Shown one piece after another: positions 42,359-52,591 of a DNA stretch of 64,000 nucleotides. How positions within the stretch are numbered: position 1 is the stretch's first letter; every line of letters starts with the position of its first letter. The stretch is from contig PEZS01000011.1 of assembly GCA_002778785.1 (NCBI GenBank), positions 416,882 through 480,881 on the forward strand, in the 5' to 3' direction. The notes under the pieces were generated by a model. That model worked only from the letters and a program-made list of their open reading frames with translations, had not been told where the DNA came from and made no database searches. The stretch comes from Bdellovibrionales bacterium CG10_big_fil_rev_8_21_14_0_10_45_34. GTDB lineage: Bacteria > Bdellovibrionota > Bdellovibrionia > Bdellovibrionales > 1-14-0-10-45-34. The position numbers and the translations under genes were made by a program.

Positions 42359-43609
42359 TTATAGCGGCCAAACCATCAACAAAGTGGGAATCGCCAAGAG
42401 TAGAATTATTAAAGTTAATGGTGCTCCTAAATATGAGTAGTCTTTGAAGGCGTAGCCACCGGGCTCCATCACGAGTGTGTTGGATTGATGCGCAATTGGC
42501 GTAATAAATGCGGTCGACGCAGCAACCGCTACGCCCATCAACAATGAGTCAGGTGAAACCTTGAGTTGCCTTGCTATCTCTAGCGCGACCGGAGCCATGA
42601 TGATGGCCGCGGCTGCATTATTAATTACATTCGTAAGAAGAACTGTAACTGTCATGATGATCGCCAAAATAAAAACAGGGCTCAAGCCTGAAGCCACAAC
42701 CAACACGGAATCGGAAATGACTTTCAAAGACCCCGCGGCCTCCATGCCTTCGCCCAATGGAATAAGGCAAGCGAGCAGCACAATCACAGGCCACTCCACC
42801 TTGCTGTAGATCTCTTTGGGCTTAATGTAGCCCAACAATACGTAAAGCAGAGAGCAGCCCACGAATGCCACCGTGATATCGATGTAGCCCATTAGGTTTC
42901 CGGTGATTGCCGCGGCAAACAAAAGTACAGGAAGGAATATTTCTCTCTTGTACTGAAAAAGAGCTTGGCGCTCAGACAGAAATACCAAGCCCATATCTTT
43001 TACGGCGCGGGCAATGTTTTCTTTTTGACCCTGGAGCAAAAGAATATCACCTACATGATATATGACATCCGAGAGCTCTCTCGTTATTCGATTGCCGGCG
43101 CGAGCAATACCTAAAACGTTTACCGAATACTCCCAGCGCAAATCCATCGTCTTTGACGATCTGCCAACGGCAAATGCATCTGCAGGAACAACGAGTTCTA
43201 CGATCGTGCAGTCAGCTTCCTTTAAAATCTGTTCAGAATCCTGACCGCCCAGAAGTTGCAGCCTTTCTTTGGAAACTAGCGTTTCGAGCACCTCAGAAGT
43301 TGCCTCCACAATAAGCAGATCTCCGGCCTCGATCTTCCTGAACTGACTAGGCGCCCGGAAAAGTTGATCCCCATTTTTTAAGCCCAGCAAGGCGCACTCT
43401 GGATACCGACTTAAAAACTCAAGGAGGGTGGTGCCAACCAACGGACTTCCTTTGCCGACCTTAACCTCCGTTAAAAAATCCCGTATGACCTTCAGTAAGT
43501 CGCCTTCGTCTTGGCTTTCTGGAGCTCTAATGAAGAATCTGGAAAAAAAAGATATGGCTAGTACTCCCGCAAGACACAAGACAAAGCCAACCGGAGTGAA
43601 ATCAAACAT
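42359..43609 (-). pseudogene. 5'-truncated SLC13/ArsB-type permease with TrkA_C domains
   Basis: A 415-codon frame begins MFDFTPVGFVLCLAGVLAI, which in full SLC13 permeases is the end of the first membrane half. Two TrkA_C/RCK domains (about 40-110 and 125-205) and the second membrane half follow, ending normally. About 170 N-terminal residues, including several helices, are missing. Upstream codons back to 43723 do not resemble the family and overlap the divergent MscS gene. The remaining frame is uninterrupted, so the loss may be recent; transport function is unlikely. Confidence 0.75.
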
Positions 43610-43670
43610 TGTGAACTGATCGCTCTTCGTGGCCTGGGCGCGAAACGCCGAGATAATATTGATTTTATAT

Positions 43671-44546
43671 ATGGGAAACAAAAGCTTTGAGTATTGGATC
43701 CAGCAGGTGATGGAGATAGCCAACCGAACTTTCTTTAAAATGGGGGCGTTCGAGGTCAGTTTCTTCTCGTTGATGTATGTTTTTTTATTTTTGATGCTCC
43801 TCTATTTCGCCTCGAGCGGCTTGCGAAGAGTTTTGCTTAGGCGACTAACTCATTTTCCGAGAGCAACTGTTGAGTCTGTGCTGACGCTGTTTCACTATTC
43901 AGTCCTTGCAATTGGTACCGTCATTATACTCCAGTCAGCGGGCTTGGACTTCAGTGCGCTTGCGGTTCTGGCTGGTACTGTGGGAATAGGAATTGGTTTC
44001 GGTCTGCAGAATGTCACAAATAACTTCATTAGCGGACTAATCATTTTATTTGAGCGCCCAATTAAAGTAGGGGATCGCATTGAGATTACTGATATCATGG
44101 GACAGGTGATGAGGATCGGAATGCGATCGACCACGGTCCTGACTAATGACAATGTGTCGATAATCATCCCGAATGCTGAATTCGTCTCAGGCAATGTGGT
44201 CAACTGGAACCATACTGACGACATAGTCCGATTAAGAATTCCAATTGGGGTTTCTTACAAAGCGGACCCCACATGCGTAATAAGGACCTTGGAGTCAGCA
44301 ATTAAAGATTTACCAGGTGTCTTGGAGCATAGAAAGTCAGATGTAATACTTGATAGCTTTGGCGATCATTCAATTAATTTTTTAGTGCGAGTTTGGACCC
44401 AGGATTTTTCTCAAAAGCCCGGCCTGATGAAACACCAAATCAATATGGCCATCTGGGAAGCGCTAAAGGTTGCAAAGATTGAAATTCCGTTTCAGCAGCT
44501 GGATTTGCATGTACGCACTGAAAAGCAGCCTACAGTCTCGGCTTAA
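43671..44546 (+). CDS. Small-conductance mechanosensitive channel (MscS family)
   Basis: A 291-residue channel. Two helices (about 30-50 and 70-90) precede the pore helix TVGIGIGFGLQNVTNNFISGL, with its Ala/Gly packing and Asn-rich turn, then FERPIKVGDRIEI, the start of the MscS beta domain. It releases solutes during osmotic downshock. The frame can start at GTG 43629; ATG 43671 is preferred because it removes 14 polar residues and avoids the truncated permease. Its stop overlaps the convergent antiporter by 17 bp. Confidence 0.9.
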   Translation: MGNKSFEYWIQQVMEIANRTFFKMGAFEVSFFSLMYVFLFLMLLYFASSGLRRVLLRRLTHFPRATVESVLTLFHYSVLAIGTVIILQSAGLDFSALAVLAGTVGIGIGFGLQNVTNNFISGLIILFERPIKVGDRIEITDIMGQVMRIGMRSTTVLTNDNVSIIIPNAEFVSGNVVNWNHTDDIVRLRIPIGVSYKADPTCVIRTLESAIKDLPGVLEHRKSDVILDSFGDHSINFLVRVWTQDFSQKPGLMKHQINMAIWEALKVAKIEIPFQQLDLHVRTEKQPTVSA

Positions 44547-46602
44547 AATGAGTTTTCGCCGTACCATTGCTCTCAGGCATGGTTGTTCCAAATACCACCA
44601 AGAAATTTTGCTCGCTGTACTTCCCGGCGATACTATGAGCCATAGTTTCGTTTTCCACCATTTCCGTGGCGTTGCTTTCACTCTGCGATTTCTTCCTTAA
44701 CCCGACAAGCACCAAAAGGTCCTGCTTCTCAGTGTTCCCACTGAAGGTTGAAAACCACATACGCACGGAACGATACGAAACAAATGCCTTTTTGATTGTT
44801 TTGTCGCTAGATTCGAAGGCAGTTTTAACGTTTTTCAAGTCTTGATCGTGACAAAAAATTTGAAGCCCTATCCCAAGCTGCTTTGCAATCAAGTTAATTA
44901 TTTTAATTGCCGCTAAGTTGTCAGATGTAAGCTCTCCAATTGGGGGAAAAATAACATTCATTCTCCTTGACCCGCTTAGTGGATATATCAAGCGAGATAA
45001 TATGAGATTCGCTTCACCCTCTTGAACCAAATCATCAATCATACGGCCGAGTTTCGCACCACTTCGGCTGGGAACAACATCCCATGGAACTATTACGAGT
45101 TTTGATCTGAGCTCCTTTAAAACCTGGCTCATACCCCGGCCTGCGGAAGTGTGAACTCTTTTTATCGCCTCTGCTCTATGTCCTGAAGCATTGACCTGAT
45201 TTACTGCTGCCAGCAGAACCTTGTCCGCCTCTGACATCTTTTGCTCATATTCTGCGCCCTCCGGGACAAAGTACGCTGGATAGACCGGAACTTGCGAGCC
45301 GCTTGATTTAAGCAGTAAGGCTAACTCAACTGCGGGCTCTACCTGTTTAAGCTCCACAAGTGGAATAACAATCCTTTCTAATGGGTTCGCTATGAAAGAG
45401 TCAGAATTTGCTGCGGTGACGGCCATCTTGTCTATTGATAGATTGACGACATACGGGCCCAAAACACAGGTCACTAGGATCATCACAATAGTTCCATTAA
45501 TGACAGCCTCATCAAAAAGACCTATTCGATGACCGACCATAACCGCAGCAAGAGTGGCCGCTGCTTGAACGACACTGAGGCCAAACATGACTTTCCCCTC
45601 GGGTTCGCTATAGCCAAAAATCTTTCTTGCTGCTTGAGCCGCCGCCCACTTAGTCGCTATAACGGTCACAGACATACCAATCGCTATGCCCCAGGTGCGC
45701 AAATCACCAAACAGAACTTTTGCATTGAGAATCATTCCGACTGACAAAAGAAAAAATGGAATAAATATCGCATCCCCTGTGAAGGTGATCCGATTCATCA
45801 GCGTGCTATTGTGCGGGATCAGCCGGTTTAGCGCGAGGCCCGACAAGAAAGCTCAAACTATTGGCTCAAGTCCTGCTGCGTGAGAAAAGGCCGCGCAAAA
45901 AAACACGGATGATAAAACAAATACAAATTGAGCTGTTGAATCGTCAGGAAATCGCCTAAAGAACCAACGGCCTAGCTTGGGTAGGCCTATAAAAATCGCA
46001 GAAACAAATAAGGTTATTGATACACCAAGCCGCCACCATAAAGCTTCATTCAACTCGCCCTGTGCCGCAGATGCAATTATCGCAAGAACCAAAAGCGCCA
46101 GAGTGTCGGTAACCATTGTTCCTGCAACAGTGGCCGTCACCGTCCTGTTTGTGGAAAGCCCTTTTCGACTGACCAAAGGGTACGCCAAAAGAGTGTGAGA
46201 TGCGAACATACTGGCCAGCAATATCGCTGAAAGCCATTCAAAACCTAAGATATAGTGGGCGATAACTGTACCAATGCCCTGAGGAATGGCGAATGTTAGG
46301 AGGCCAAAAACGATTCCGTCTAGTCCATATTTTTTAAATACAGAAAGATCTACTTCTAATGCCGCCGTAAACATAATGTAAGTGAGCCCTACAGCACCAA
46401 GCAAAACAAACGAAGAATCACGCTCCAGCACACCGAGAGCATGTGGTCCCAAAACTGCTCCCGCTAGAAGTAGCCCTATCATTCCAGGTAACTTAAAGCG
46501 CGCCATCAAAATGGGAGCTAACAAGAATAATATTAGCACTATAGCGAAGATCAAAACCGGATCACGAAGCGGAAATAGGTTTGGCAGCAGGTAAGACATC
46601 AT
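44530..46602 (-). pseudogene. Kef/CPA2-type cation:proton antiporter with in-frame TGA
   Basis: A 690-codon frame encodes a monovalent cation antiporter of twelve or so helices with a C-terminal universal-stress-like soluble domain (ERIVIPLVELKQVEP..., LVIVPWDV). Codon 250 (minus strand 45855-45853) is TGA. The sequence reads HAAGLEPIV-stop-AFLSGLALNRLIP, and the stop stands exactly where Gly of the conserved GAFLSGLALNR motif belongs, so GGA to TGA explains it. The parts on both sides are intact and in one frame. Nonsense mutation, sequencing error or read-through are possible. TTG at 45846 could restart translation poorly. Confidence 0.85.
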
Positions 46603-46765
46603 AGTTATGCCAGGATAGCGGCATGAAAATATACAATCAAAGTAAATGATATTAACTCTTTTAAGTTTTCGCTTTACTACCTATGGGATCTCACGCCAAA
46701 TGGTTGATCTGGTGGAGTTCCGTAGAAATTGACCAATTAAGCGATTGCAATAAGCTAAGGTGACT

Positions 46766-48667
46766 ATGTCAAAAATCACACGACGCGATTTTATTTCTGA
46801 CTCGGCTACTTTGGCTCTGACTGTCGCGGCCACGGGGTTGGGTTGCAGCTCTACGGGCGGTTCGTCAAAGTCTAGGCGCGATGTAGCCACAATCGTGAAC
46901 GAACGAGATGAATATGACTACATCGTTGTAGGCAGTGGAGCTGGCGGTGGCCCTGTTGCATCGAATCTCGCAAAGGCAGGGTTTCGTGTTTTGCTTCTTG
47001 AAGCTGGCGGAAATCGCGGAGGAAGAAATTACTCCGTTCCTGGATTTGCCGCGCTTTCGTCAGAAGATCCCGATATGGCCTGGAATTTTTATGTCAAACA
47101 CTATGACGACTTGTTTAGGCAAACGCGCAATCCAAAGTTTGTAGAAGGCAAGGGCATCCTCTATCCGCGCGCAGGGACTCTTGGCGGTTGTACCGCTCAC
47201 AACGATCTGATTGTTCTTTACCCTGATCTCAGCGACTGGAACCAAATTGCAAAGCAAACGAGCGATCCTTCGTGGGATGGCACCAAGATGCGCCAATATT
47301 TCGAACGTCTTGAGAGGTGTCGATATGTCACACAGAGCAATAGAAATCCTTCTCGCCATGGTTACAATGGTTGGCTGCCAACGGAAACTCCCGACTCTTC
47401 ACTTATTTTTCGTGATCCCAAGCTCTTAAAGCTTTTTATAAGTGCTTTGGCGGCTGGTGGCAGACGGCGTGACGCTAATGATTGGCGACAAGTTCTCAAT
47501 AGAAAAAACGGCAATTTTATAATTCCTCAGTCGAGTGAAAATGGAACTCGAATGGGAACTCGCGAACTAGTACTTGATACCATGCGGGCTCACCCTGAAA
47601 ATTTAGTGCTAAGAACGGGGGCACTCGCGCGTGAAATACTTTTTGATGATCAAGATCCCACCAAGGCGATAGGTATTGAGTATGTTGTGGGCGATCACCT
47701 TTATCAGGCAGACCCGGCTGCATCAAAAAATCCATTTATAAATCCAATGAAAGCTTTTGCTAGACGTGAAGTTATCTTAGCTGGCGGAGTTTTTAATAGC
47801 CCCCAGCTCTTGATGCTTTCGGGGATCGGTGACGAGACAGAACTTCGACAGCACAATATATCACCGCGCATTCACTTGCCTGGAGTTGGCAAGAACCTTC
47901 AAGATCGTTACGAAATTTCGGTACCAACTCGAGTTCGGAGTGATTTTTCTATTCTTAAAGACTGCACATTTGGTGCAGATGGCGATCCGTGCCTTGTCGA
48001 CTATGACAGAGCCCCACGATCAAGCCCTTATAGTACGAACGGCGTCTTCACGAGTTTCATTCGAAAATCTTTTAAGAATAAGAGTGATGCCGATCTTTGT
48101 GTTTTCGGAATCGTCGGGCGCTTCGTCGGATACTATCCCGGATGGTCTCGTGAAATCATCGCTAAGGACCACTTTAGCTGGGTTGTTCTTAAGGGCAAAA
48201 CCGAAAATCGATCCGGTTATGTGAAGCTTAAATCTAAAAATCCACTTGAGATGCCTGAAATCAATTTTAGATATTTTGAAGACGGTAACGACAAGGCGGG
48301 AGATGACCTTAAGAGTGTGCTCGAGGGAGTGCGCTATGCAAGAAGCTTAAACAAACGCCTCCTAGCTAAGAGAGTTATCAAAGAAGAAAGCCTACCTGAA
48401 GCAGCGAGGCAGTCTAATACAGGGATGGCCGAATATATCAAAGACAATGCCTGGGGCCACCATGCCTCTTGTACAAACCCGATCGGAGCTCATGGCGAAC
48501 CAGGCGCCGTCGTGGATAGTAAGTTTCGTGTGCAAGGTGCTAAGAATTTGCGCGTTGTCGATGCTTCGGTCTTTCCGCGTATTCCGGGACTATTTATTGT
48601 GGCGTCTATTTATATGATCGCCGAAAAAGCCAGCGATGACATCATCAGAGACGCCGGCAAAATATAA
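46766..48667 (+). CDS. Tat-exported GMC-family oxidoreductase
   Basis: A 633-residue FAD enzyme. The signal carries the twin-arginine motif TRRDFIS and a lipobox-like GLGCSS, suggesting a lipoprotein exported folded. FAD is bound by VVGSGAGGGPVASNLAKAG, and ILYPRAGTLGGCTAHND is the GMC loop. The catalytic His pair is in GHHASCTNPIGA near the C-terminus, with the GMC_oxred_C motif ARQSNTGMAEYIKDNAW before it. It likely oxidises an alcohol or sugar in the periplasm; the donor is unknown. ATG 46766 follows AAGG; GTG 46760 is an alternative. Confidence 0.88.
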   Translation: MSKITRRDFISDSATLALTVAATGLGCSSTGGSSKSRRDVATIVNERDEYDYIVVGSGAGGGPVASNLAKAGFRVLLLEAGGNRGGRNYSVPGFAALSSEDPDMAWNFYVKHYDDLFRQTRNPKFVEGKGILYPRAGTLGGCTAHNDLIVLYPDLSDWNQIAKQTSDPSWDGTKMRQYFERLERCRYVTQSNRNPSRHGYNGWLPTETPDSSLIFRDPKLLKLFISALAAGGRRRDANDWRQVLNRKNGNFIIPQSSENGTRMGTRELVLDTMRAHPENLVLRTGALAREILFDDQDPTKAIGIEYVVGDHLYQADPAASKNPFINPMKAFARREVILAGGVFNSPQLLMLSGIGDETELRQHNISPRIHLPGVGKNLQDRYEISVPTRVRSDFSILKDCTFGADGDPCLVDYDRAPRSSPYSTNGVFTSFIRKSFKNKSDADLCVFGIVGRFVGYYPGWSREIIAKDHFSWVVLKGKTENRSGYVKLKSKNPLEMPEINFRYFEDGNDKAGDDLKSVLEGVRYARSLNKRLLAKRVIKEESLPEAARQSNTGMAEYIKDNAWGHHASCTNPIGAHGEPGAVVDSKFRVQGAKNLRVVDASVFPRIPGLFIVASIYMIAEKASDDIIRDAGKI

Positions 48668-48703
48668 TCAAGAGACTTCATTTTTCATTTTGATGCGTAG
48701 CCC

Positions 48704-48732
48704 GACGCTGTCGAAATGTTGTCGACAGCGTC
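48704..48732. terminator. Strong hairpin after the GMC oxidoreductase gene
   Basis: GACGCTGTCGA (48704-48714) and TCGACAGCGTC (48722-48732) form a perfect 11-bp stem around a 7-nt loop, 37 nt past the stop. No T-run follows, as for the other hairpins in this window. Confidence 0.55.
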
Positions 48733-48836
48733 ACAGAGACTTTAAAAAACCATCCAGACGTGAAAATCATCTTTGCGTAACATGACGTGTTGTATGAAGT
48801 GTTATAGCTACCAATTGGAAGCAGATACATTGGTTA

Positions 48837-49556
48837 CTAGTTAAGCTTTTTGAATACCCCATCACCACGTACGTAAAAGCTTTCTATTGTCTGCGTATAC
48901 TTTACTGCAGTGCTTACGGCCCACTTTACATCTAACTGCATTGCCGCAAGTGGGTTCGCTTGAGTACCAATATTCAGTGTATTTACTACCACAACATTGG
49001 CATCAAGTTTATAACCCCAAGCCACATCGAGCTTTGAAGGAAGAACGGTTACTTGACTTAAATATTTGCCAACGCCATTCCAGCGACCACCGTGGGAATA
49101 ACTTAAGCGAAATTCCATGTTGATGACGGTCATGCCATAGAGGTTTTTGTAAATAACTCTGAACGTGTGCATTTTGGGCGCTTGCCAACACTCGAGGTCT
49201 AGCCAAGATCGAACTCCACTTGGAACCGCGTCAGCCCTTTGTACGTTGACAGTCACAACCGGTTTGTTCTCTTGCACTATTCTCCACATCGTTTGGCCAA
49301 TGTTTATAATTTCTCTTATATCAACCTCACCTGAGCCCGGATTCGAGGTTGCCTGTCCCCGGTTGACTACTTGCTTGGCGTCACATGGTGAAGTTTCTTT
49401 TGCCTGAAAATCGGGTTGAGCAATTTCTTCAATTTGAACCGACTTCAAAGTGAAGTACTTTTCGTCGATTGCAGCTTTGCTTGTATAGGCTTGAGCACCT
49501 GCAGCCACTTGAGTCGCCACAAGTGCGATCAAAATAGAACCTTTACTGATAATCAT
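48837..49556 (-). CDS. Secreted protein of unknown function
   Basis: A 239-residue protein with a clear signal peptide (MIISKGSILIALVATQVAAGAQA). The mature part is rich in beta strands, including MTVINMEFRLSYSHGGRWNG near 140 and LDVAWGYKLDANVVVVN near 180. Two cysteines (DAKQ-adjacent Cys58 and Cys123) could pair. I do not recognise a family. Confidence 0.65.
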   Translation of the reverse strand: MIISKGSILIALVATQVAAGAQAYTSKAAIDEKYFTLKSVQIEEIAQPDFQAKETSPCDAKQVVNRGQATSNPGSGEVDIREIINIGQTMWRIVQENKPVVTVNVQRADAVPSGVRSWLDLECWQAPKMHTFRVIYKNLYGMTVINMEFRLSYSHGGRWNGVGKYLSQVTVLPSKLDVAWGYKLDANVVVVNTLNIGTQANPLAAMQLDVKWAVSTAVKYTQTIESFYVRGDGVFKKLN

Positions 49557-49726
49557 CTTCCCCCCTTTGATGATAATTTAACCCCATGAAACGATATATT
49601 AGGATGGCAACCGAAATAAAGACATTTTTTAACCGATTCTCAGCTGGGCTCCGTTTTACAACTAGACGGGGTTAGAAGCTGCTATCTAATTGATCGCCAA
49701 ACGCCAAGAGCGATCTATTTTAGATC

Positions 49727-51007
49727 TTATTGGCTACATCTCCAGCATTTCGCAGTGTCTAGATCTACGATCCAGCCCGGAGGATTAATACGGAGTAGAA
49801 CTTTATCCTCCGCGCGGTACCTCGTAATCTGCTCAGGCAGGTTTAGGTCTGTATAAGATATGAGCGAGTGATAATAAAAGGCCCCAGATGAGAGAGAGAA
49901 AATCAACAATGCATTTCTAAAATATTTTTGCCAAAAGTTTAACTGCGGCTTAGCAGCTAGCGCCCACAAAATGCACACATAAGGGATAAAAAAGTACCTC
50001 ATACCGGCGCCAAAGGCTGATGCAACATCGGGCTGATCCGATATAGTCGAAATTGCAGCCGCAAAAACTGAAAGCCCACAGTAACTATATAAAAGACTTT
50101 TTGAACCTAAGAATTTTTTGAATTCTGTGGCTTTGGCTAAAAGTATCCAGGCCGTGACAACTCCTAGCAACGCCGAAATGAGAGCGGCTAACACAAGAAA
50201 GACCTTTAAATTTGCAAAGTAAAGCTGCCAGAAAAACCTCGCGCCTACTTTTAACCAAATAAGTATATCGGTACTCACTGGCTTTAAGCGAGGGCCAATG
50301 TCCATCGTCAATAGGTGCACGATTGCAGATCCCGTCAATATCCCTATGACTGAAAATAACCAATGTACATCTCCATTCTTAGGCGAGAGACGGCTCTTGA
50401 AGTTCATCAACTTATGTAGAACGATCGCTGGCCCCAGAAATAGAACATACGGGCCTGTAAGCGCACAAACTACCAATAGCGTAATATCTCGCACCCCTCT
50501 CAACGCTGTTAGCGGTTTGGTGAGAGTTGAAACGACTAACATTAATAGGCAAGCCGTCGACATTTGATTTGCTAGATTTCCGAAAATTTCGCCTCCATGC
50601 GGAAACATTCCCATTACCAAGATAAACGCCGCTCTTTTGGGCACCGATAAGCCCATGCGATCGCTAGTTAAATAAAGTAACAACGAAATAAAAACTAAAA
50701 ATGCTGCTACCTTGTAAAGCCAGACTGCCATTGCAATATCAAAGTAGCCTATTCCGAAGGCAAAAAAGCGCATTAGGCTATGGAGATAACCTGCATAGGG
50801 TCTAAATAAAGCCCCCGAGCCCAGTTCAAAATCTTGAAGAAAAAAAACGGCGCCGTCCTCTGCCCAAAAAGTGGGATTTCTCCAGCCCCGAGGCATTCGG
50901 AGAATATAGGCTAAGGCTGAGACCCCAACAGCTGCGAAATCCTGCCGCAACCGAATGCTTAGCAATAATCTCTGAAGGCGAGAGCCGAGGCGCTGAGTTA
51001 AATTCAT
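49727..51007 (-). CDS. Polytopic membrane protein with WAEDG motif, GT-C-like candidate
   Basis: A 426-residue protein of about ten helices. Near residue 45 it reads GWRNPTFWAEDGAVFFLQDF, then GSGALFRPYAGYLH. The acidic pair after a membrane helix and the PYAGYLH helix are typical of a class of large membrane proteins found in surface-polysaccharide clusters, where such acidic loops recall GT-C glycosyltransferases. The right-edge gene (63759 onward) has the same block and is a paralogue. Function not proven. Confidence 0.65.
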   Translation of the reverse strand: MNLTQRLGSRLQRLLLSIRLRQDFAAVGVSALAYILRMPRGWRNPTFWAEDGAVFFLQDFELGSGALFRPYAGYLHSLMRFFAFGIGYFDIAMAVWLYKVAAFLVFISLLLYLTSDRMGLSVPKRAAFILVMGMFPHGGEIFGNLANQMSTACLLMLVVSTLTKPLTALRGVRDITLLVVCALTGPYVLFLGPAIVLHKLMNFKSRLSPKNGDVHWLFSVIGILTGSAIVHLLTMDIGPRLKPVSTDILIWLKVGARFFWQLYFANLKVFLVLAALISALLGVVTAWILLAKATEFKKFLGSKSLLYSYCGLSVFAAAISTISDQPDVASAFGAGMRYFFIPYVCILWALAAKPQLNFWQKYFRNALLIFSLSSGAFYYHSLISYTDLNLPEQITRYRAEDKVLLRINPPGWIVDLDTAKCWRCSQ

Positions 51008-51310
51008 GCCGCCAACTTATTGGAAAGAAAGCCATCAATGCAATAGCATTTTTTTTGGAAACCTGTTTTGCCGCGATTTAGGCTTGCTGCTTTGTTTGCC
51101 AGAAACGTAGCGCCCTCTTCGTGAACCTATGGCGATAACCATTGCAAATCGAATATGCACATATTAGAAAACTATGTGCCCGTGTTTATTAGATGTAACA
51201 CTCGGGCAATCTTCTTTAAGTGGCCTCATTTAGTGGGCTCAGTTGGTAGGTCACTAAATGGCATTCTAGTGGGATGATATTGCTTCATTAAATGCCAACG
51301 GAGGAGCCAA
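51008..51310. other. Divergent promoter region with an inverted repeat
   Basis: Between divergent membrane-protein genes. CATTTAGTG (51227-51235) and CACTAAATG (51252-51260) are perfect 9-bp arms with a 16-nt loop. GAGGAG just before the TTG start at 51311 is the ribosome site of the right-hand gene. Confidence 0.4.
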
Positions 51311-52525
51311 TTGCTAATTAAGTGGAATCGCGCAAACGCTATCTCATCGGGCTTTTTTTTACTATGTGCAGCCTTACTCTACCTAAGGCGTCCCAATCAG
51401 TTCACACGGCCTGGCGTTTGGAATGAAGAGAGTGTCTTTTTTCTTCATCAGCTTGAATCAGGCATGCTCTCGGTTTTTAAGCCCATAGCCGGTTATATAG
51501 CCTTTGTGCCAAAGTTTATTCATGGAATTGCGCTTCATTTGAGTTTTACTAACTTCCCGTGGATCGCTTCGATCCTCACATTTGGTTTTCTCTTAACCAT
51601 TCTTTTTTTGATTTCAAAGGCACCCACTCTCTTCCACGCTCCTCGATTGGCGGCCTTGCTCTTGCTGCTTATACCGAGTGATAGCGAATGTTTTATGGTG
51701 AGCCTTTACACTCTATGGTGGGCAGGACTTCTTGTGATCCTGACTCTTGTATGGCAGACAGAAAAAAAGGCCGAACTCCTTCGCTACTCGCTTCTGACAC
51801 TTGGGGCTCTTTCATCACCCTTGATCATCGGACTCATTCCTCTTTTTTGGATGCGATGGCTCTACACGCGATCAGCACATGATTTCAAGTTCAACGTATA
51901 TTCGACACTTCTAGCGACATTCCAGTTTTGGATATACCAAACAACAAACACCTGGAAGCCGGTACATGCCCAGATTGATAACGAGTACATCAAAGAGTTT
52001 TTACGAAAGTTTGTGGGCTATTACTTTCAGAGCAATTCTGGTGCAGACTTCTTTAAAATCCTCTTTCTAGTACTATTTATTACTTCTTTAGTACGCGCTT
52101 TTCAAAAAAAGCATCTGCTTGTCATTTTGTTGTCTGGGGCTTGGATAATTACCGCCGTACTCTCTTCGATTCGACTGGGAGGTCCTCACTTAATTGATCC
52201 ATTAAATGCCGGTCCTCGATACTTTTTTTATCCCTATATTTTGATGGGGTGGCTTTTGTTATCATTTTGGCCACATTCCCACGCACTCAAAAAGAGCCTC
52301 GTTGCATTGCTTCTGGTTGCGGGCGTTTACAATGCCTTGCCGATATTAAAACGCAAACATGACAAGCTCGAGTGGAAAGAGGCCATCGAGACCTGCCTAT
52401 CATCCAGTCCCGAGGCCACCCACCGAATCCCGGTGCACTTTGCAGGAGACAAAAATCATCTGTGGCATCTTGAGCTCACAGGCTCGCAGTGCCGAAAACT
52501 AGCCGAAATGGCCCTGTTCCCTTAA
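51311..52525 (+). CDS. Polytopic membrane protein of the polysaccharide cluster
   Basis: A 404-residue protein with about ten helices, distantly like the 49727-51007 product. Its acidic block is PGVWNEESVFFLHQLESG, then FKPIAGYIAF, in the same place as WAEDG...PYAGYLH, with the second acidic residue displaced. It may be a diverged glycosyltransferase-like member of the same family. The TTG start follows GAGGAG. Confidence 0.6.
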   Translation: MLIKWNRANAISSGFFLLCAALLYLRRPNQFTRPGVWNEESVFFLHQLESGMLSVFKPIAGYIAFVPKFIHGIALHLSFTNFPWIASILTFGFLLTILFLISKAPTLFHAPRLAALLLLLIPSDSECFMVSLYTLWWAGLLVILTLVWQTEKKAELLRYSLLTLGALSSPLIIGLIPLFWMRWLYTRSAHDFKFNVYSTLLATFQFWIYQTTNTWKPVHAQIDNEYIKEFLRKFVGYYFQSNSGADFFKILFLVLFITSLVRAFQKKHLLVILLSGAWIITAVLSSIRLGGPHLIDPLNAGPRYFFYPYILMGWLLLSFWPHSHALKKSLVALLLVAGVYNALPILKRKHDKLEWKEAIETCLSSSPEATHRIPVHFAGDKNHLWHLELTGSQCRKLAEMALFP

Positions 52526-52591
52526 AAAAATAGGCACTTGGCAGGGCGCAAGAAATAGAGGAATACTGCTTTGGAAAAGGCAGGTGCAAGC

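Noticed and set aside
45853-45855. TGA in the antiporter as selenocysteine
   Set aside because: The position is a conserved glycine in a membrane helix, no SECIS-like stem was noticed after it, and the family has no known selenoprotein.
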